Shown: positions 29,790-38,170, numbered from the stretch's first letter. The stretch: DNA of 42,527 bases from an uncultured Pelagibacteraceae bacterium (GCA_902598595.1 CACKCD010000005.1:1-42527); one strand, 5' to 3'. The notes: a model not told the origin generated them from the sequence alone. Made by a program: numbers and translations.

Positions 29790-29866
29790 TGGTACAGCAG
29801 GGTGGATTCGAACCACCGACCCCTAGTTCCACAAACTAGTGCTCTAACCAACTGAGCTACTGCTGC
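29790..29866 (-). tRNA. tRNA-His (anticodon GTG), CCA encoded
   Basis: A 77-base cloverleaf on the minus strand. The acceptor GCAGCAG pairs with CTGCTGT (G1-U72 wobble). The D-arm is GCTC/GAGC, the anticodon stem is CTAGT/ACTAG with loop TTGTGGA (GTG), and the T-arm is GGTGG-TTCGAAT-CCACC. The discriminator is A73, followed by encoded CCA. The base at -1 is T, so the G-1 required by most bacterial HisRS is not encoded. Several alphaproteobacteria are known to have this A73, G-1-less form. It is directly upstream of hisS. Confidence 0.96.
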
Positions 29867-29913
29867 ATCCTAGTTATATTTATCTTAATTTTAGTTAAAT
29901 TTATATATTTTTG

Positions 29914-29919
29914 ATTATA
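29914..29919 (-). promoter_or_regulatory. Candidate -10 box for tRNA-His-hisS-hisZ-hisG
   Basis: A consensus TATAAT on the minus strand 47 bases before the tRNA 5' end. No good TTGACA-like -35 is seen at the usual distance; a GCTAGG/GCTTAGC imperfect repeat lies there instead. It is the best promoter candidate for the unit. Confidence 0.4.
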
Positions 29920-30033
29920 AGCTAAGCAATAGCCTAGCGTGCATTCTGTGAGAATGTGATTTTGTGTTAGAAGTTATAACTTTTATAATCATTGATCTGT
30001 ATGTATTAAAAGATTGTGTCTTTTTCAAGGAAG

Positions 30034-30079
30034 AATTAACGGAACAAAAAACTAATTAAAGCTTGATGTCCCGTTAATT
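30034..30079 (-). repeat. Inverted repeat downstream of csp
   Basis: AATTAACGG (30034-30042) and CCGTTAATT (30071-30079) are perfect complements 28 bases apart, extended after one mismatch by AC/GT. It lies 20 bases after the csp stop and could form the 3' end of the csp message. No clear U-run follows on the minus strand, so a standard intrinsic terminator is not supported. Confidence 0.5.
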
Positions 30080-30098
30080 TATTATTTGGAAATAAGAT

Positions 30099-30311
30099 TT
30101 AAGATGTTTTCTGCAATTTTACTGCGGAAGGACCTTTTTCTCCATTCTCCACTTCAAACGTTAACTCATCACCTTCGTTTAAGTATTTTAAACCAGCTTC
30201 TCTAACTGCTGAAGAATGAACGAACACGTCTTTTTCTTTGTCTTCTCTTTCAATGAAACCATAGCCTTTGGTACCATTGAACCACTTAACTTTACCTTTT
30301 AGTGTACTCAT
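30099..30311 (-). CDS. Cold-shock domain protein
   Basis: A 70-residue CspA-family single-strand nucleic-acid-binding protein acting as an RNA chaperone. It has the fold start [21 protein letters not shown] with RNP1 (KGYGFIE, 15-21) and RNP2 (VFVHSS, 29-34). An AAGGAAAAG ribosome-binding site lies about 8 to 16 bases before the ATG. It is monocistronic, with a long leader that contains a perfect inverted repeat. Confidence 0.96.
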   Translation of the reverse strand: MSTLKGKVKWFNGTKGYGFIEREDKEKDVFVHSSAVREAGLKYLNEGDELTFEVENGEKGPSAVKLQKTS

Positions 30312-30344
30312 ATTGTTTACTTTTCCTTATTTGTTATTAACTTT

Positions 30345-30363
30345 AGTTAGTAATATACTAACT
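30345..30363 (-). promoter_or_regulatory. Perfect inverted repeat in the csp leader
   Basis: AGTTAGTA (30345-30352) and TACTAACT (30356-30363) are perfect complements around a three-base centre. It lies 34 to 52 bases before the csp ATG and just downstream of the likely promoter, so it would be in the mRNA leader or act as an operator. Its function is not known. Confidence 0.5.
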
Positions 30364-30370
30364 TCTGATC

Positions 30371-30399
30371 CTTAAATAGATTTGTCGTTGGAATGTCAA
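30371..30399 (-). promoter_or_regulatory. Promoter of the csp gene
   Basis: On the minus strand there is a perfect -35 TTGACA (30399-30394) with possible -10 boxes TATTTA (15-base spacer), ATTTAA (16) or TTTAAG (17). The -35 match in AT-rich DNA is notable. The leader would be about 50 bases. Confidence 0.55.
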
Positions 30400-30444
30400 T
30401 AGATGATTAAAATAATCTAAAAAATTGTTTTTTTGCAACAGTTA

Positions 30445-31551
30445 TTAATAAATAATTGACACTATACCTGCAATAAACACTAGTCCGACACCTATATAAA
30501 TTAGTTTATTTTTATCAATATGAGCTATAATTTTTTGAATGTTTGATCCTTTATAACTTAATCCTGCTTCATCTGAACTGAATGACTTGCTAAAACCACG
30601 CTCTCTCCCAATTTTTAAAAATTTCGCCTTTCTATGATCATATACTTCTTCTTTTGAAAAATTTTCAAAGCTACGTAAATTTTTTATAATTGAATGTCTA
30701 ATATCATCTGCTATTGCATCAGGATTTCTGTGAGCTCCTCCAAGAGGTTCAGGAATAATTTCATCGATAATTCCAAGATTTAATAAATCTTTGGCTGTCA
30801 TTTTCATAGCTTCAGCTGCTTGCAAAGATTTGCTTGGATCTCTCCAAAGTATAGAAGCACAACCTTCTGGAGATATTACTGAGTAAATGGAATTTTCTAA
30901 CATAATCACTTTATTTGATGAGGCCAAAGCAATTGCACCCCCTGATCCCCCTTCTCCAATAATAATTGAAATATTTGGAACAGTTAAGGCCATCGAAGAT
31001 TCTATTGAATTAGCTATTGCCGATGCTTGACCTCTTTGTTCAGCGCCAATACCTGGGTATGCTCCCGGTGTATCAACAAAGGTTACTACTGGAATTTGGA
31101 ATCGATCAGCTAATTTCATTAATCTAATACATTTTCTGTAACCTTCTGGACGCATCATTCCAAAATTTCTTTCTATTCTTGTATTTAAATCTTCACCTTT
31201 TTCTTGACCAATAACTAAAACTGATTTTTTATCTATTAAGCCAAAGCCAGCGATTACAGATTTATCATCACCGAAATATCTATCACCTGATAATAATGTG
31301 AATTCTTGAAATATCTTTTTAATATAAAAATTTGCTTTAGGCCTGTCTTCATGCCGGGCTACTAAAGTTTTTTGCCAACTATTTAAATTAGAATAAGTTT
31401 CTCTTAACTTCTCATTAATTTCCTCTTGGGTGGTTTTAATCTTTTGTGTGTCTACTTCAGATATACCTTCTGATCCAAAAGGACTTTTAAGATTATCTAC
31501 TTCTTCTTCTAGAGCTTTGATTTCTTTTTCAAATTCTAAATAATTTTTCAT
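30445..31551 (-). CDS. accA: Acetyl-CoA carboxylase carboxyltransferase subunit alpha, with C-terminal membrane helix
   Basis: Alpha half of the carboxyltransferase that makes malonyl-CoA for fatty-acid synthesis. The conserved core is complete: NFGMMRPEGYRKCIRLMKLA, FVDTPGAYPGIGAEQRGQ, IGEGGSGGAIALA and YSVISPEGCASILW. The protein is 368 residues, about 45 to 50 longer than the usual 315 to 320. The extra tail after RKAKFLKIGRERGF has a polar linker and then a hydrophobic segment KLIYIGVGLVFIAGIVSIIY (349-368) that looks like one membrane helix at the very end. It is preceded by its own intergenic space and divergent from malate synthase. Confidence 0.95.
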   Translation of the reverse strand: MKNYLEFEKEIKALEEEVDNLKSPFGSEGISEVDTQKIKTTQEEINEKLRETYSNLNSWQKTLVARHEDRPKANFYIKKIFQEFTLLSGDRYFGDDKSVIAGFGLIDKKSVLVIGQEKGEDLNTRIERNFGMMRPEGYRKCIRLMKLADRFQIPVVTFVDTPGAYPGIGAEQRGQASAIANSIESSMALTVPNISIIIGEGGSGGAIALASSNKVIMLENSIYSVISPEGCASILWRDPSKSLQAAEAMKMTAKDLLNLGIIDEIIPEPLGGAHRNPDAIADDIRHSIIKNLRSFENFSKEEVYDHRKAKFLKIGRERGFSKSFSSDEAGLSYKGSNIQKIIAHIDKNKLIYIGVGLVFIAGIVSIIY

Positions 31552-31682
31552 AATAATTAACTAATATAATTCTAGTATTGATAGAACTCAATTAAGTCAA
31601 CAAATTGTCTAAAAAAATGTCACAGTAATTAACATTTAACTTTAAATAACCAACATAGATAGGGTAAAAAGATTGGTGATTT

Positions 31683-33851
31683 ATGAATTATATTAATAAA
31701 AATGACCTTAAAATAAATTCTACATTATTTGAATTTATTAACAAAGAAGCTATTCCAGGCTTAGATATCAAATCAGAGGATTTTTGGAAAAATTTTGGAA
31801 AAGTCGTCCATGAACTTGCTCCTATAAATAAATCATTAATTAAAAAAAGAGAAACTATTCAAAAAAAAATTGATGATTGGCATAAAAAAGATGAGAACAA
31901 AGATTTTAATAAGGAGAAATATATAAATTTTTTAAAATCTATTTCATATATTGTTGATAAAAAAGAAGATTTCAAAATAAACACCTCTGATGTAGATAAA
32001 GAAATTTCTTCTATTGCAGGACCTCAGCTAGTGGTTCCAGTAGATAATGCTAGATACGCACTTAATGCAGCTAATGCTCGATGGGGAAGTTTATACGATG
32101 CTTTATACGGAACTGACGTAATTCCTGGAGAAAAAGGGAAAGGCCATAATAAAGAAAGAGCTAATAAAGTAATTTCTTACGTAAGAGAATTTTTAGATCA
32201 AGTCTTTCCTCTTAACAATGGTAGTTGGAAAGAAATTTCTAAAATTCAAATTGAAGGAAGTGACTTAGTATTGCTTATAGAAGAGAAAAAAAATTATATA
32301 AAAGATAAAAAACAATTTGTTGGTTTTAATGGAGAAAAAACTAAACCTCATTCAATATTACTTAAAAATAACAATCTACACATAGATATTATTATTGATC
32401 CAAAAAATATGATTGGAAAAGATGATAAAGCAAATATTTCTGATTTTATTATTGAGTCAGCTATATCTACTATTATAGATAATGAGGACTCTGTAGCTGC
32501 AGTAGATGGGGAAGATAAGGTTAAATGCTATAGAAATTGGCTTGGATTAATGAAGGGTGATTTAAAAACAAGTATGGAAAAAAATGGAAAAAAATTTGTT
32601 CGTAAACTAAACCCTGACAGAAATTATATTGGTAAAGATGGATCAAAAATCCAACTTCATGGAAGAGCTCTGCTATTAAATAGAAATGTTGGTCATTTAA
32701 TGACTAACCCTTCGATTATTTTAAAGGACGAATCTGAAATTCCTGAAGGTATTATGGATGCCTTTATTTCTACTCTATGCGCTATGCATGATTTTAAGAA
32801 TAAAAAAAATTCGAGAACAAAATCTTTTTATATTGTTAAGCCAAAAATGCATGGTCCAGAGGAAGTAGCCTTTACCAATATTTTATTTGAAAAAGTAGAA
32901 GATGCTTTGGGTATAAAAAGATTTTCTATTAAAGTTGGTATAATGGATGAAGAGAGAAGAACAACGATCAACTTAAAAGAATGTATAAGAGAAGTAAAAG
33001 ATAGGATTGTTTTTATCAACACAGGTTTCCTCGACAGAACTGGAGATGAAATGCATACTTCATTCGAGATAGGCCCAATGATTTTCAAGGGTGAAATGAA
33101 AAAATCTACTTGGTTAAATTCTTATGAAAACTGGAATGTTGATATAGGTTTAGATTGTGGTTTTTCAGGAAAAGCTCAAATTGGAAAAGGCATGTGGGCT
33201 ATGCCAGATAAAATGAAAGATATGATGGATCAAAAGATTGGGCATCCTAAATCAGGAGCTAACTGTGCTTGGGTTCCATCTCCAACAGCTGCAACACTAC
33301 ACTCCATGCACTATCACAAAGTAAGCGTATTTAACGAACAAGAAAAAATTAAATCAAGAAAAAAAGCAAAATTAAAAGATCTTTTAGAAATACCAAAAGC
33401 AGATAGACCAAACTGGTCAGTTGAAGAAATAAATCGAGAATTAGAAAATAATGCCCAAGGTATTTTAGGTTATGTTGTAAGATGGATCGATCAAGGAGTT
33501 GGTTGTTCGAAAGTTCCAGATATAAATAACGTAGGTTTAATGGAAGACCGAGCAACTTTAAGAATTTCCTCTCAACATATAGCTAACTGGTTACACCATG
33601 ATATTTGTACTAAGGAACAAGTAATGTCAGTTATGAAAAAAATGGCTAAGATTGTAGATCAACAAAATGAAAAAGATCCCGCTTATAATAGACATGGTAG
33701 ATCAAGTTACAAAAAAATGTCTGATGATTTTGAGAGCTCTATAGCCTTTTCTGCTGCTTGTGACTTAGTTTTTAAGGGAAGAATTCAGCCTTCGGGATAC
33801 ACGGAACCGCTTTTACATCAAAAAAGATTAGAGAGAAAAAAATCTGCTTAA
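31683..33851 (+). CDS. glcB: Malate synthase G
   Basis: Condenses glyoxylate with acetyl-CoA to malate. The 722-residue length matches the G isoform of E. coli. Motifs include [87 protein letters not shown] and [21 protein letters not shown]. No isocitrate lyase gene is in the window. The 131-base upstream gap has no glycine riboswitch that I can recognise. It ends in a TTAA overlap with the convergent recR. Confidence 0.97.
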   Translation: MNYINKNDLKINSTLFEFINKEAIPGLDIKSEDFWKNFGKVVHELAPINKSLIKKRETIQKKIDDWHKKDENKDFNKEKYINFLKSISYIVDKKEDFKINTSDVDKEISSIAGPQLVVPVDNARYALNAANARWGSLYDALYGTDVIPGEKGKGHNKERANKVISYVREFLDQVFPLNNGSWKEISKIQIEGSDLVLLIEEKKNYIKDKKQFVGFNGEKTKPHSILLKNNNLHIDIIIDPKNMIGKDDKANISDFIIESAISTIIDNEDSVAAVDGEDKVKCYRNWLGLMKGDLKTSMEKNGKKFVRKLNPDRNYIGKDGSKIQLHGRALLLNRNVGHLMTNPSIILKDESEIPEGIMDAFISTLCAMHDFKNKKNSRTKSFYIVKPKMHGPEEVAFTNILFEKVEDALGIKRFSIKVGIMDEERRTTINLKECIREVKDRIVFINTGFLDRTGDEMHTSFEIGPMIFKGEMKKSTWLNSYENWNVDIGLDCGFSGKAQIGKGMWAMPDKMKDMMDQKIGHPKSGANCAWVPSPTAATLHSMHYHKVSVFNEQEKIKSRKKAKLKDLLEIPKADRPNWSVEEINRELENNAQGILGYVVRWIDQGVGCSKVPDINNVGLMEDRATLRISSQHIANWLHHDICTKEQVMSVMKKMAKIVDQQNEKDPAYNRHGRSSYKKMSDDFESSIAFSAACDLVFKGRIQPSGYTEPLLHQKRLERKKSA

Positions 33852-34453
33852 GTACCGGTTACTGGAACCCTGTTCTTAAAAGCTGAAAATAATGTACCAT
33901 CATCTAATTGTTCTATTTCGCCTCCTACTGGTAGTCCTTGAGCTAATTTAGTAATTTTAATTTTGTCGTTTTTAATTGTGTCTTCAATATAATGAGCTGT
34001 AGTTTGTCCTTCTACAGTAGCGCTTGTTGCAATAATTACCTCTTTAAGGCTATTTTTTTTAATCCTTTTGACCAAAGAGTCTATTAATAAATTCTTCTGC
34101 TCATAGTTTTCACTTGAATTCAAGGTTCCGCCTAAAATATGATAATGTCCTTTAAAAATATTTGCAGAGTCGATCACCCACATATCTGCTAAGTTTTCAA
34201 CCACACAGATCTTATCATAAGCATTGTTGCTAGAACATATACAGACTTTATCCATTATTTTTAAATTTCCACAGTCCACACAACGTACTACATTTTTATA
34301 TACTTGAGCCAATGACTTAGCCAAAGGCTTTACCATGCTGTCTTTATTATTAATCAATTTTAAAATAATTCTTTTTGCAGACTTAGGTCCTAAGCCTGGA
34401 AGTTTAGAAAATTGTTTTATCAGCTCATTTATTTCAGGAATATTATTGTTCAT
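33848..34453 (-). CDS. recR: Recombination protein RecR
   Basis: Forms a DNA clamp with RecO and RecF in recombinational repair. The 201-residue protein has an N-terminal helix-hairpin-helix ([12 protein letters not shown]), a zinc finger with CVDC followed by CIC (one residue shorter in the second pair than the usual CxxC), and a Toprim domain ([16 protein letters not shown]). It starts on the stop codon of ybaB with a TAATG overlap. The dnaX-ybaB-recR order is widely conserved. Confidence 0.95.
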   Translation of the reverse strand: MNNNIPEINELIKQFSKLPGLGPKSAKRIILKLINNKDSMVKPLAKSLAQVYKNVVRCVDCGNLKIMDKVCICSSNNAYDKICVVENLADMWVIDSANIFKGHYHILGGTLNSSENYEQKNLLIDSLVKRIKKNSLKEVIIATSATVEGQTTAHYIEDTIKNDKIKITKLAQGLPVGGEIEQLDDGTLFSAFKNRVPVTGT

Positions 34454-34773
34454 TAAAAAGGTAATTTGAAATCAGGAGGTAGATTCAATCCACCTGTAAC
34501 CTTTGAGAGTTCTTCAGCTGATTTCTTTTTTAAGTTATCTTTAGCGTTGTTATAAGCAGCCACAATTAAATCGTTAACTATTTCTTGATCTTCTTTTTTT
34601 GCCTCTTCACTAATGATGATTGATTTTAATTCATAATCTCCGGTTAAAATTACTTTCACTAAATTTCCACCTCCTAAACCTTCTACTTCGATTTTTTTAA
34701 TTTTTTCTTGAGCTTCTTTCATCTTATCTTGCATAGCTTTTGCTTTTGTAAGCATATCGGAAAAATTAGTCAT
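34453..34773 (-). CDS. YbaB/EbfC nucleoid-associated protein
   Basis: A 106-residue DNA-binding protein of the YbaB/EbfC family. It shows the MLTKAKAMQDKMKEAQEKIKKIEVEG helix, GGGNLVKVILTGDYELKSIIIS, and the C-terminal TGGLNLPPDFKLPF. It overlaps dnaX by eight bases and recR by one. Confidence 0.94.
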   Translation of the reverse strand: MTNFSDMLTKAKAMQDKMKEAQEKIKKIEVEGLGGGNLVKVILTGDYELKSIIISEEAKKEDQEIVNDLIVAAYNNAKDNLKKKSAEELSKVTGGLNLPPDFKLPF

Positions 34774-36439
34774 TGGTGTCCTCCTGGATATCTATAAGTT
34801 CTGCGTCAGGAAATGTTTCTTTGATTTGTTTAGCTAAATCGCTTTTTTCAAACTCTTTATATTTAAATGACTTTTTCTCCATATTTTGTTCATATATACT
34901 TTTAGCGTTACTATTTTTACTTAATGATATAATCCATCTTTCACCAGTCCAAAGTAATAATTTTTCAGTCAGGTTTTTAATAAAACTTTGATTTAATTTC
35001 TCATTGAAACTAATATCGATTTTACCTTTGTTGAAACTCACTAACTTTACATTTCGCTCTAAATCAAATTTAAGCTCTACTTCTTTTTCTTTATTTGCTA
35101 AATCAATTAAATCTTGAAAATTTTTAATCTCAACTTTAGCTTTGGGAGAAATGTCATTTGTTGGGTTTTTTTTAATTTGGTCTGTATTCTTTAATTGATT
35201 TTTAATTTGAGTAGATAAATTATTTTCCAAATTTTCTTCTATTTTATTTTCACTAACTAAATTATTTTCTCTAGAAGATTTGCCTTCTTGAACAGTATTT
35301 TCATAAATTTCGGTTTTATTTTCAATATTTTTAAGATGAACTAATTGCATAATATACATTTCGAGTGTCAAATTTTCGTTACCTACAATTCTAAGATCAT
35401 CAATTGTTTTAATTGTAAGTTGCCAAAATAATCCTATGTCCTGCATGTCAATGTTCTTAGAATAATCGTGAACCATTTGGACCTCAGCCTCAGATGTTGT
35501 CATATCTTTCTCAATGGAACCTAAATTTATTCTTCTGCTAAAGAGATAAAGAACTTCTAAAATATCATTTAAAAAGTTTTTAGCATCTATCCCATCATTG
35601 ATTAATTCTCGTAAATATTGCAAAGCTTCTTTCTCTTTTCCACTTAAAACTTCTTTAAATAAAGATATAATTTTACTTCTATCTGCAAGGCCTAACATTT
35701 CTCGGACATTTGTTTCTCCTATTAAATTATCTTTGCTAATAGATTGAGAGATTAAAGCTCGGTCCAAAAGTGATATTGCATCTCTTACAGAACCTTCTGA
35801 TGTTCTAGCGATTAATTTAATTGCATCTTCTGAAATTTTTCCAGCCTCTTTATCTGAAATATTTTTTAAATGACTACAAAGTTTATCAATACTCACTCTC
35901 TTGAGATCAAATCTTTGACATCTAGATAAAATAGTTACAGGAATTTTTCTTACTTCCGTAGTAGCTAAAATAAATTTTAAACTAGGAGGTGGCTCTTCTA
36001 AAGTTTTAAGCAAACCATTAAAAGCTTGCTTTGAAAGCATGTGAACCTCATCAATAATAAAAATTTTATACTTTGCGCTTGTTGGGCTGTACTTTGAATT
36101 TTCGATTAGTTCTCTTATATCGTCTATTCCTGTTTTAGAAGCAGCATCCATTTCTAAAATATCCATGTGGTTAGAATTAATAATTTCAGAACAATGACAA
36201 TATTCACCTGACTTACATTTTTCTCCTTTAGAAAAATCCTTGCTACAGTTTAAAGCTTTAGCAATTAATCTAGCTGTTGTTGTTTTTCCTACTCCTCTAA
36301 TTCCTGTAAGAAGATAAGCATTTGGGGTTTTACCTAGCTTAATGGCATTAGTAATAGTTTGAGCCATCACTTCTTGACCTATCAAATCTTTAAATTCTTG
36401 AGGTCTATATTTAAGAGCTAGAATTTTATTTTTTGTCAT
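34766..36439 (-). CDS. dnaX: DNA polymerase III subunit gamma/tau
   Basis: Clamp-loader ATPase. The 557-residue protein has Walker A TGIRGVGKTTT (45-55), a zinc module with C65, C75, C81 and C83, Walker B FIIDEVHMLSKQAFNGLLKTLEEPP, and the sensor SRCQRFDLKR. The middle carries a variable, Asn/Lys-rich linker (about 370-430), and the C-terminal part is tau-like. I did not identify a convincing slippery site for a shorter gamma form. It starts six bases after the SRP RNA gene. Confidence 0.96.
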   Translation of the reverse strand: MTKNKILALKYRPQEFKDLIGQEVMAQTITNAIKLGKTPNAYLLTGIRGVGKTTTARLIAKALNCSKDFSKGEKCKSGEYCHCSEIINSNHMDILEMDAASKTGIDDIRELIENSKYSPTSAKYKIFIIDEVHMLSKQAFNGLLKTLEEPPPSLKFILATTEVRKIPVTILSRCQRFDLKRVSIDKLCSHLKNISDKEAGKISEDAIKLIARTSEGSVRDAISLLDRALISQSISKDNLIGETNVREMLGLADRSKIISLFKEVLSGKEKEALQYLRELINDGIDAKNFLNDILEVLYLFSRRINLGSIEKDMTTSEAEVQMVHDYSKNIDMQDIGLFWQLTIKTIDDLRIVGNENLTLEMYIMQLVHLKNIENKTEIYENTVQEGKSSRENNLVSENKIEENLENNLSTQIKNQLKNTDQIKKNPTNDISPKAKVEIKNFQDLIDLANKEKEVELKFDLERNVKLVSFNKGKIDISFNEKLNQSFIKNLTEKLLLWTGERWIISLSKNSNAKSIYEQNMEKKSFKYKEFEKSDLAKQIKETFPDAELIDIQEDTND

Positions 36440-36444
36440 TTAAA

Positions 36445-36534
36445 GAGGCAGGCAACAACCTGAACAATTTTCACTACGGCTGCTTCTTTTCAGACCTGAC
36501 CGGGTTTATGAAACATCCACCTGATGCCAACCTC
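36445..36534 (-). ncRNA. ffs: Signal recognition particle RNA (4.5S)
   Basis: About 90 bases forming one long hairpin. The universally conserved apex GGTCAGGTC-TGAAAA-GAAGCAGCC is present (36505 down to 36482): the symmetric and asymmetric loops match, with a GAAA tetraloop closed by a U-A pair in place of the usual C-GGAA-G. The ends pair (GAGG at 36534 with CCTC at 36445, and GGCA with TGCC). No Alu domain is present, as in most Gram-negative bacteria. Exact ends are approximate. It is directly upstream of dnaX. Confidence 0.92.
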
Positions 36535-36540
36535 AATATG

Positions 36541-36570
36541 AGTATATCAAGATCAATTTAAATACTACAA
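36541..36570 (-). promoter_or_regulatory. Promoter of the SRP RNA gene
   Basis: On the minus strand TTGTAG (36570-36565) and TATACT (36546-36541) are 18 bases apart. The -10 ends six bases before the inferred RNA 5' end, the expected position for the transcription start. Confidence 0.6.
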
Positions 36571-36592
36571 GGCTAGATTTGAAATTTGTGGA

Positions 36593-37435
36593 CTATTTTT
36601 GCCTAAATGCTGAGGCTTCATACACGCCTAATATATGCAAAGTTTCAGTGTGAAAACCAAGTTCCTCCATTGCTTTTCTTACACCAGTTTCCTCAAGATG
36701 GCCCTCTAAATCCAAATAGAAGTTGGCCTGGTCAAAAGTATTTTTAACTGAAAAACTCTCTAATTTTGTTAGGTTAACTTGATTAGTTGCAAATCCCCCT
36801 AGACATTTGTAAAGAGCTGATGGTTCGCTTTTAACTCTAAAAATACAACTAGTTATAAATTTTTTTTCTTTTTTAAATTCTGGTTGTTCTATGTTCTTTC
36901 CCATAATAAGAAAACGAGTTACATTGCCTTTTTCATCTTCTATATTTTTCTCTAAAATTTTTAATTTATAAGTTTTGGCAGAAAGTTCAGATGCAATTGC
37001 TGCAATAGTCTTATCCTTACCCTCAGCCAAATCTTTAGCAGATCCTGCCGTATCAGCTGAAATAATAGGTTGAAATTTATTTTTATTTATTATCTTCTGA
37101 CACTGGCCAATAGCTTGAGCATGACTTCTAACAAATTTAATATCTTTGATCGTTGCTTCAGGTTTGCAAAGTAAATTATGCTCAACATTTAAAAAATATT
37201 CTCCATGAATTTGGAGTTTATACTTTGGTAATAAATAATGTATATCAGCAACTCTGCCTGCTAAAGAATTTTCTATAGGGATGATAATCTTAAAATTATC
37301 ATCTTCATAGGCTTGTTTAAATGTTTCTTCAAAGGACGCACACGTTTTAATCTCAGCATCTTTAAATAAACTGTTAGCTGCAATATGAGAATAAGCACCA
37401 AGTTCACCTTGTATAGCGATTTTAATTTTGTTCAT
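36593..37435 (-). CDS. pheA: Prephenate dehydratase
   Basis: Converts prephenate to phenylpyruvate for phenylalanine synthesis. The 280-residue protein has the catalytic domain (IAIQGELGAYSHIAA, IPIENSLAGRV, VRSHAQAIGQC, ADTAGSAKDLA, and GNVTRFLIMG with the conserved Thr-Arg-Phe). A C-terminal ACT domain follows (ALYKCLGGFATNQVNLTKLES). The ESRP effector motif of many enzymes reads ESFS here, as in other alphaproteobacterial forms, so feedback control may differ. No chorismate mutase domain is fused. It overlaps kdsB by 14 bases. Confidence 0.95.
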   Translation of the reverse strand: MNKIKIAIQGELGAYSHIAANSLFKDAEIKTCASFEETFKQAYEDDNFKIIIPIENSLAGRVADIHYLLPKYKLQIHGEYFLNVEHNLLCKPEATIKDIKFVRSHAQAIGQCQKIINKNKFQPIISADTAGSAKDLAEGKDKTIAAIASELSAKTYKLKILEKNIEDEKGNVTRFLIMGKNIEQPEFKKEKKFITSCIFRVKSEPSALYKCLGGFATNQVNLTKLESFSVKNTFDQANFYLDLEGHLEETGVRKAMEELGFHTETLHILGVYEASAFRQK

Positions 37436-38165
37436 TTTTTTCCATCAAATTTTTAACTTCAGTCAGATCTTCTTCGGTGTCAACACTTAATGGAGAAGAT
37501 TTTATATATCCAACATGTATCGACATATTATTTTCTAGGGCTCTAAGCTGTTCAAGTTTTCTCTCTAATTCTAATTTAGATCTTTTCAAACCTACATACC
37601 TTATCAAAGCTTCATTAGTAAAGGCATAAATACCGATATGATGATATAAATTATATGATGAATTAGCGTTAACTCTAAAAAAATCCAATGCGTTTAAAAA
37701 AGTATTTTTTGAAAGTTTTTCCTTAACAGCTACTTTAACTACATTTGGATTATCCATTTCATGATTAGAATTAAAATCGCTTGCTAAAGTTCCAATATCA
37801 CATTTGCCTTTATTCATATAAGAAACTAAATCAGAAATTGCCTGGGGTTCGATGTTGGGCATATCTCCTTGTAAATTAATAATAATTTTAGGTTCTTCTT
37901 TTAATGTTTTTTTGAACACCTCAAATATTCTATCTGTTCCTGTTTCATGGTCTGAAGATGTTTTTATTGCGTTGCCCCCTGAGTTTTTAACTATATCAAT
38001 TATTTTATCATCCGGTGTTGCAACATAAACTTCCCCTGTATTTGACTTAATAGCTGCATCATAAACATGTAAAATCATCTCTTTACTGTTTATAAGTTTT
38101 AAAGGTTTATTAGGAAATCTTTGAGCATCAAGTCTGGAAGGTATTATTATTGCAATTTTGTTCAT
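37422..38165 (-). CDS. kdsB: 3-deoxy-manno-octulosonate cytidylyltransferase
   Basis: Makes CMP-Kdo, the donor used by WaaA, from CTP and Kdo. From the ATG at 38165 the protein is 247 residues. Motifs are IIIPSRLDAQRFPNKPL, GNAIKTSSDHETGTDRIFEV, INLQGDMPNIEP, YHHIGIYAFTNEAL, LERKLEQLRALENN and VDTEEDL. An earlier in-frame ATG at 38180 would add five residues inside a perfect hairpin and is less likely. kdsB-pheA next to a membrane cytochrome c is a known alphaproteobacterial order. Confidence 0.95.
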   Translation of the reverse strand: MNKIAIIIPSRLDAQRFPNKPLKLINSKEMILHVYDAAIKSNTGEVYVATPDDKIIDIVKNSGGNAIKTSSDHETGTDRIFEVFKKTLKEEPKIIINLQGDMPNIEPQAISDLVSYMNKGKCDIGTLASDFNSNHEMDNPNVVKVAVKEKLSKNTFLNALDFFRVNANSSYNLYHHIGIYAFTNEALIRYVGLKRSKLELERKLEQLRALENNMSIHVGYIKSSPLSVDTEEDLTEVKNLMEKNEQN

Positions 38166-38170
38166 AATTG

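Larger units (their letters stand above)
29867..30098. other. Intergenic region between csp and tRNA-His
   Basis: 232 bases without a gene that I can support. It holds several inverted repeats: CATTCT-GTG-AGAATG (29942-29956), the 12-base palindrome AAGTTATAACTT (29971-29982), and a long-range pair AATTAACGG/CCGTTAATT (30034-30042 and 30071-30079). On the minus strand TATAAT (29919-29914) could be the -10 box of the tRNA-His-hisS transcript, about 48 bases ahead of the tRNA. A small RNA is possible but not shown. Confidence 0.5.

Noticed and set aside
29786-29851. A 22-residue N-terminal extension of HisRS
   Set aside because: It is the tRNA-His sequence read in frame; the real hisS start is the ATG at 29785.
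31552-31682. Glycine riboswitch before glcB
   Set aside because: Looked for because it is reported in SAR11, but the conserved aptamer segments are not visible on either strand.
36700-36800. Loss of the ESRP effector motif in PheA
   Set aside because: The LES-aromatic variant is, as far as I recall, usual in alphaproteobacterial enzymes, so it is not strain-specific.
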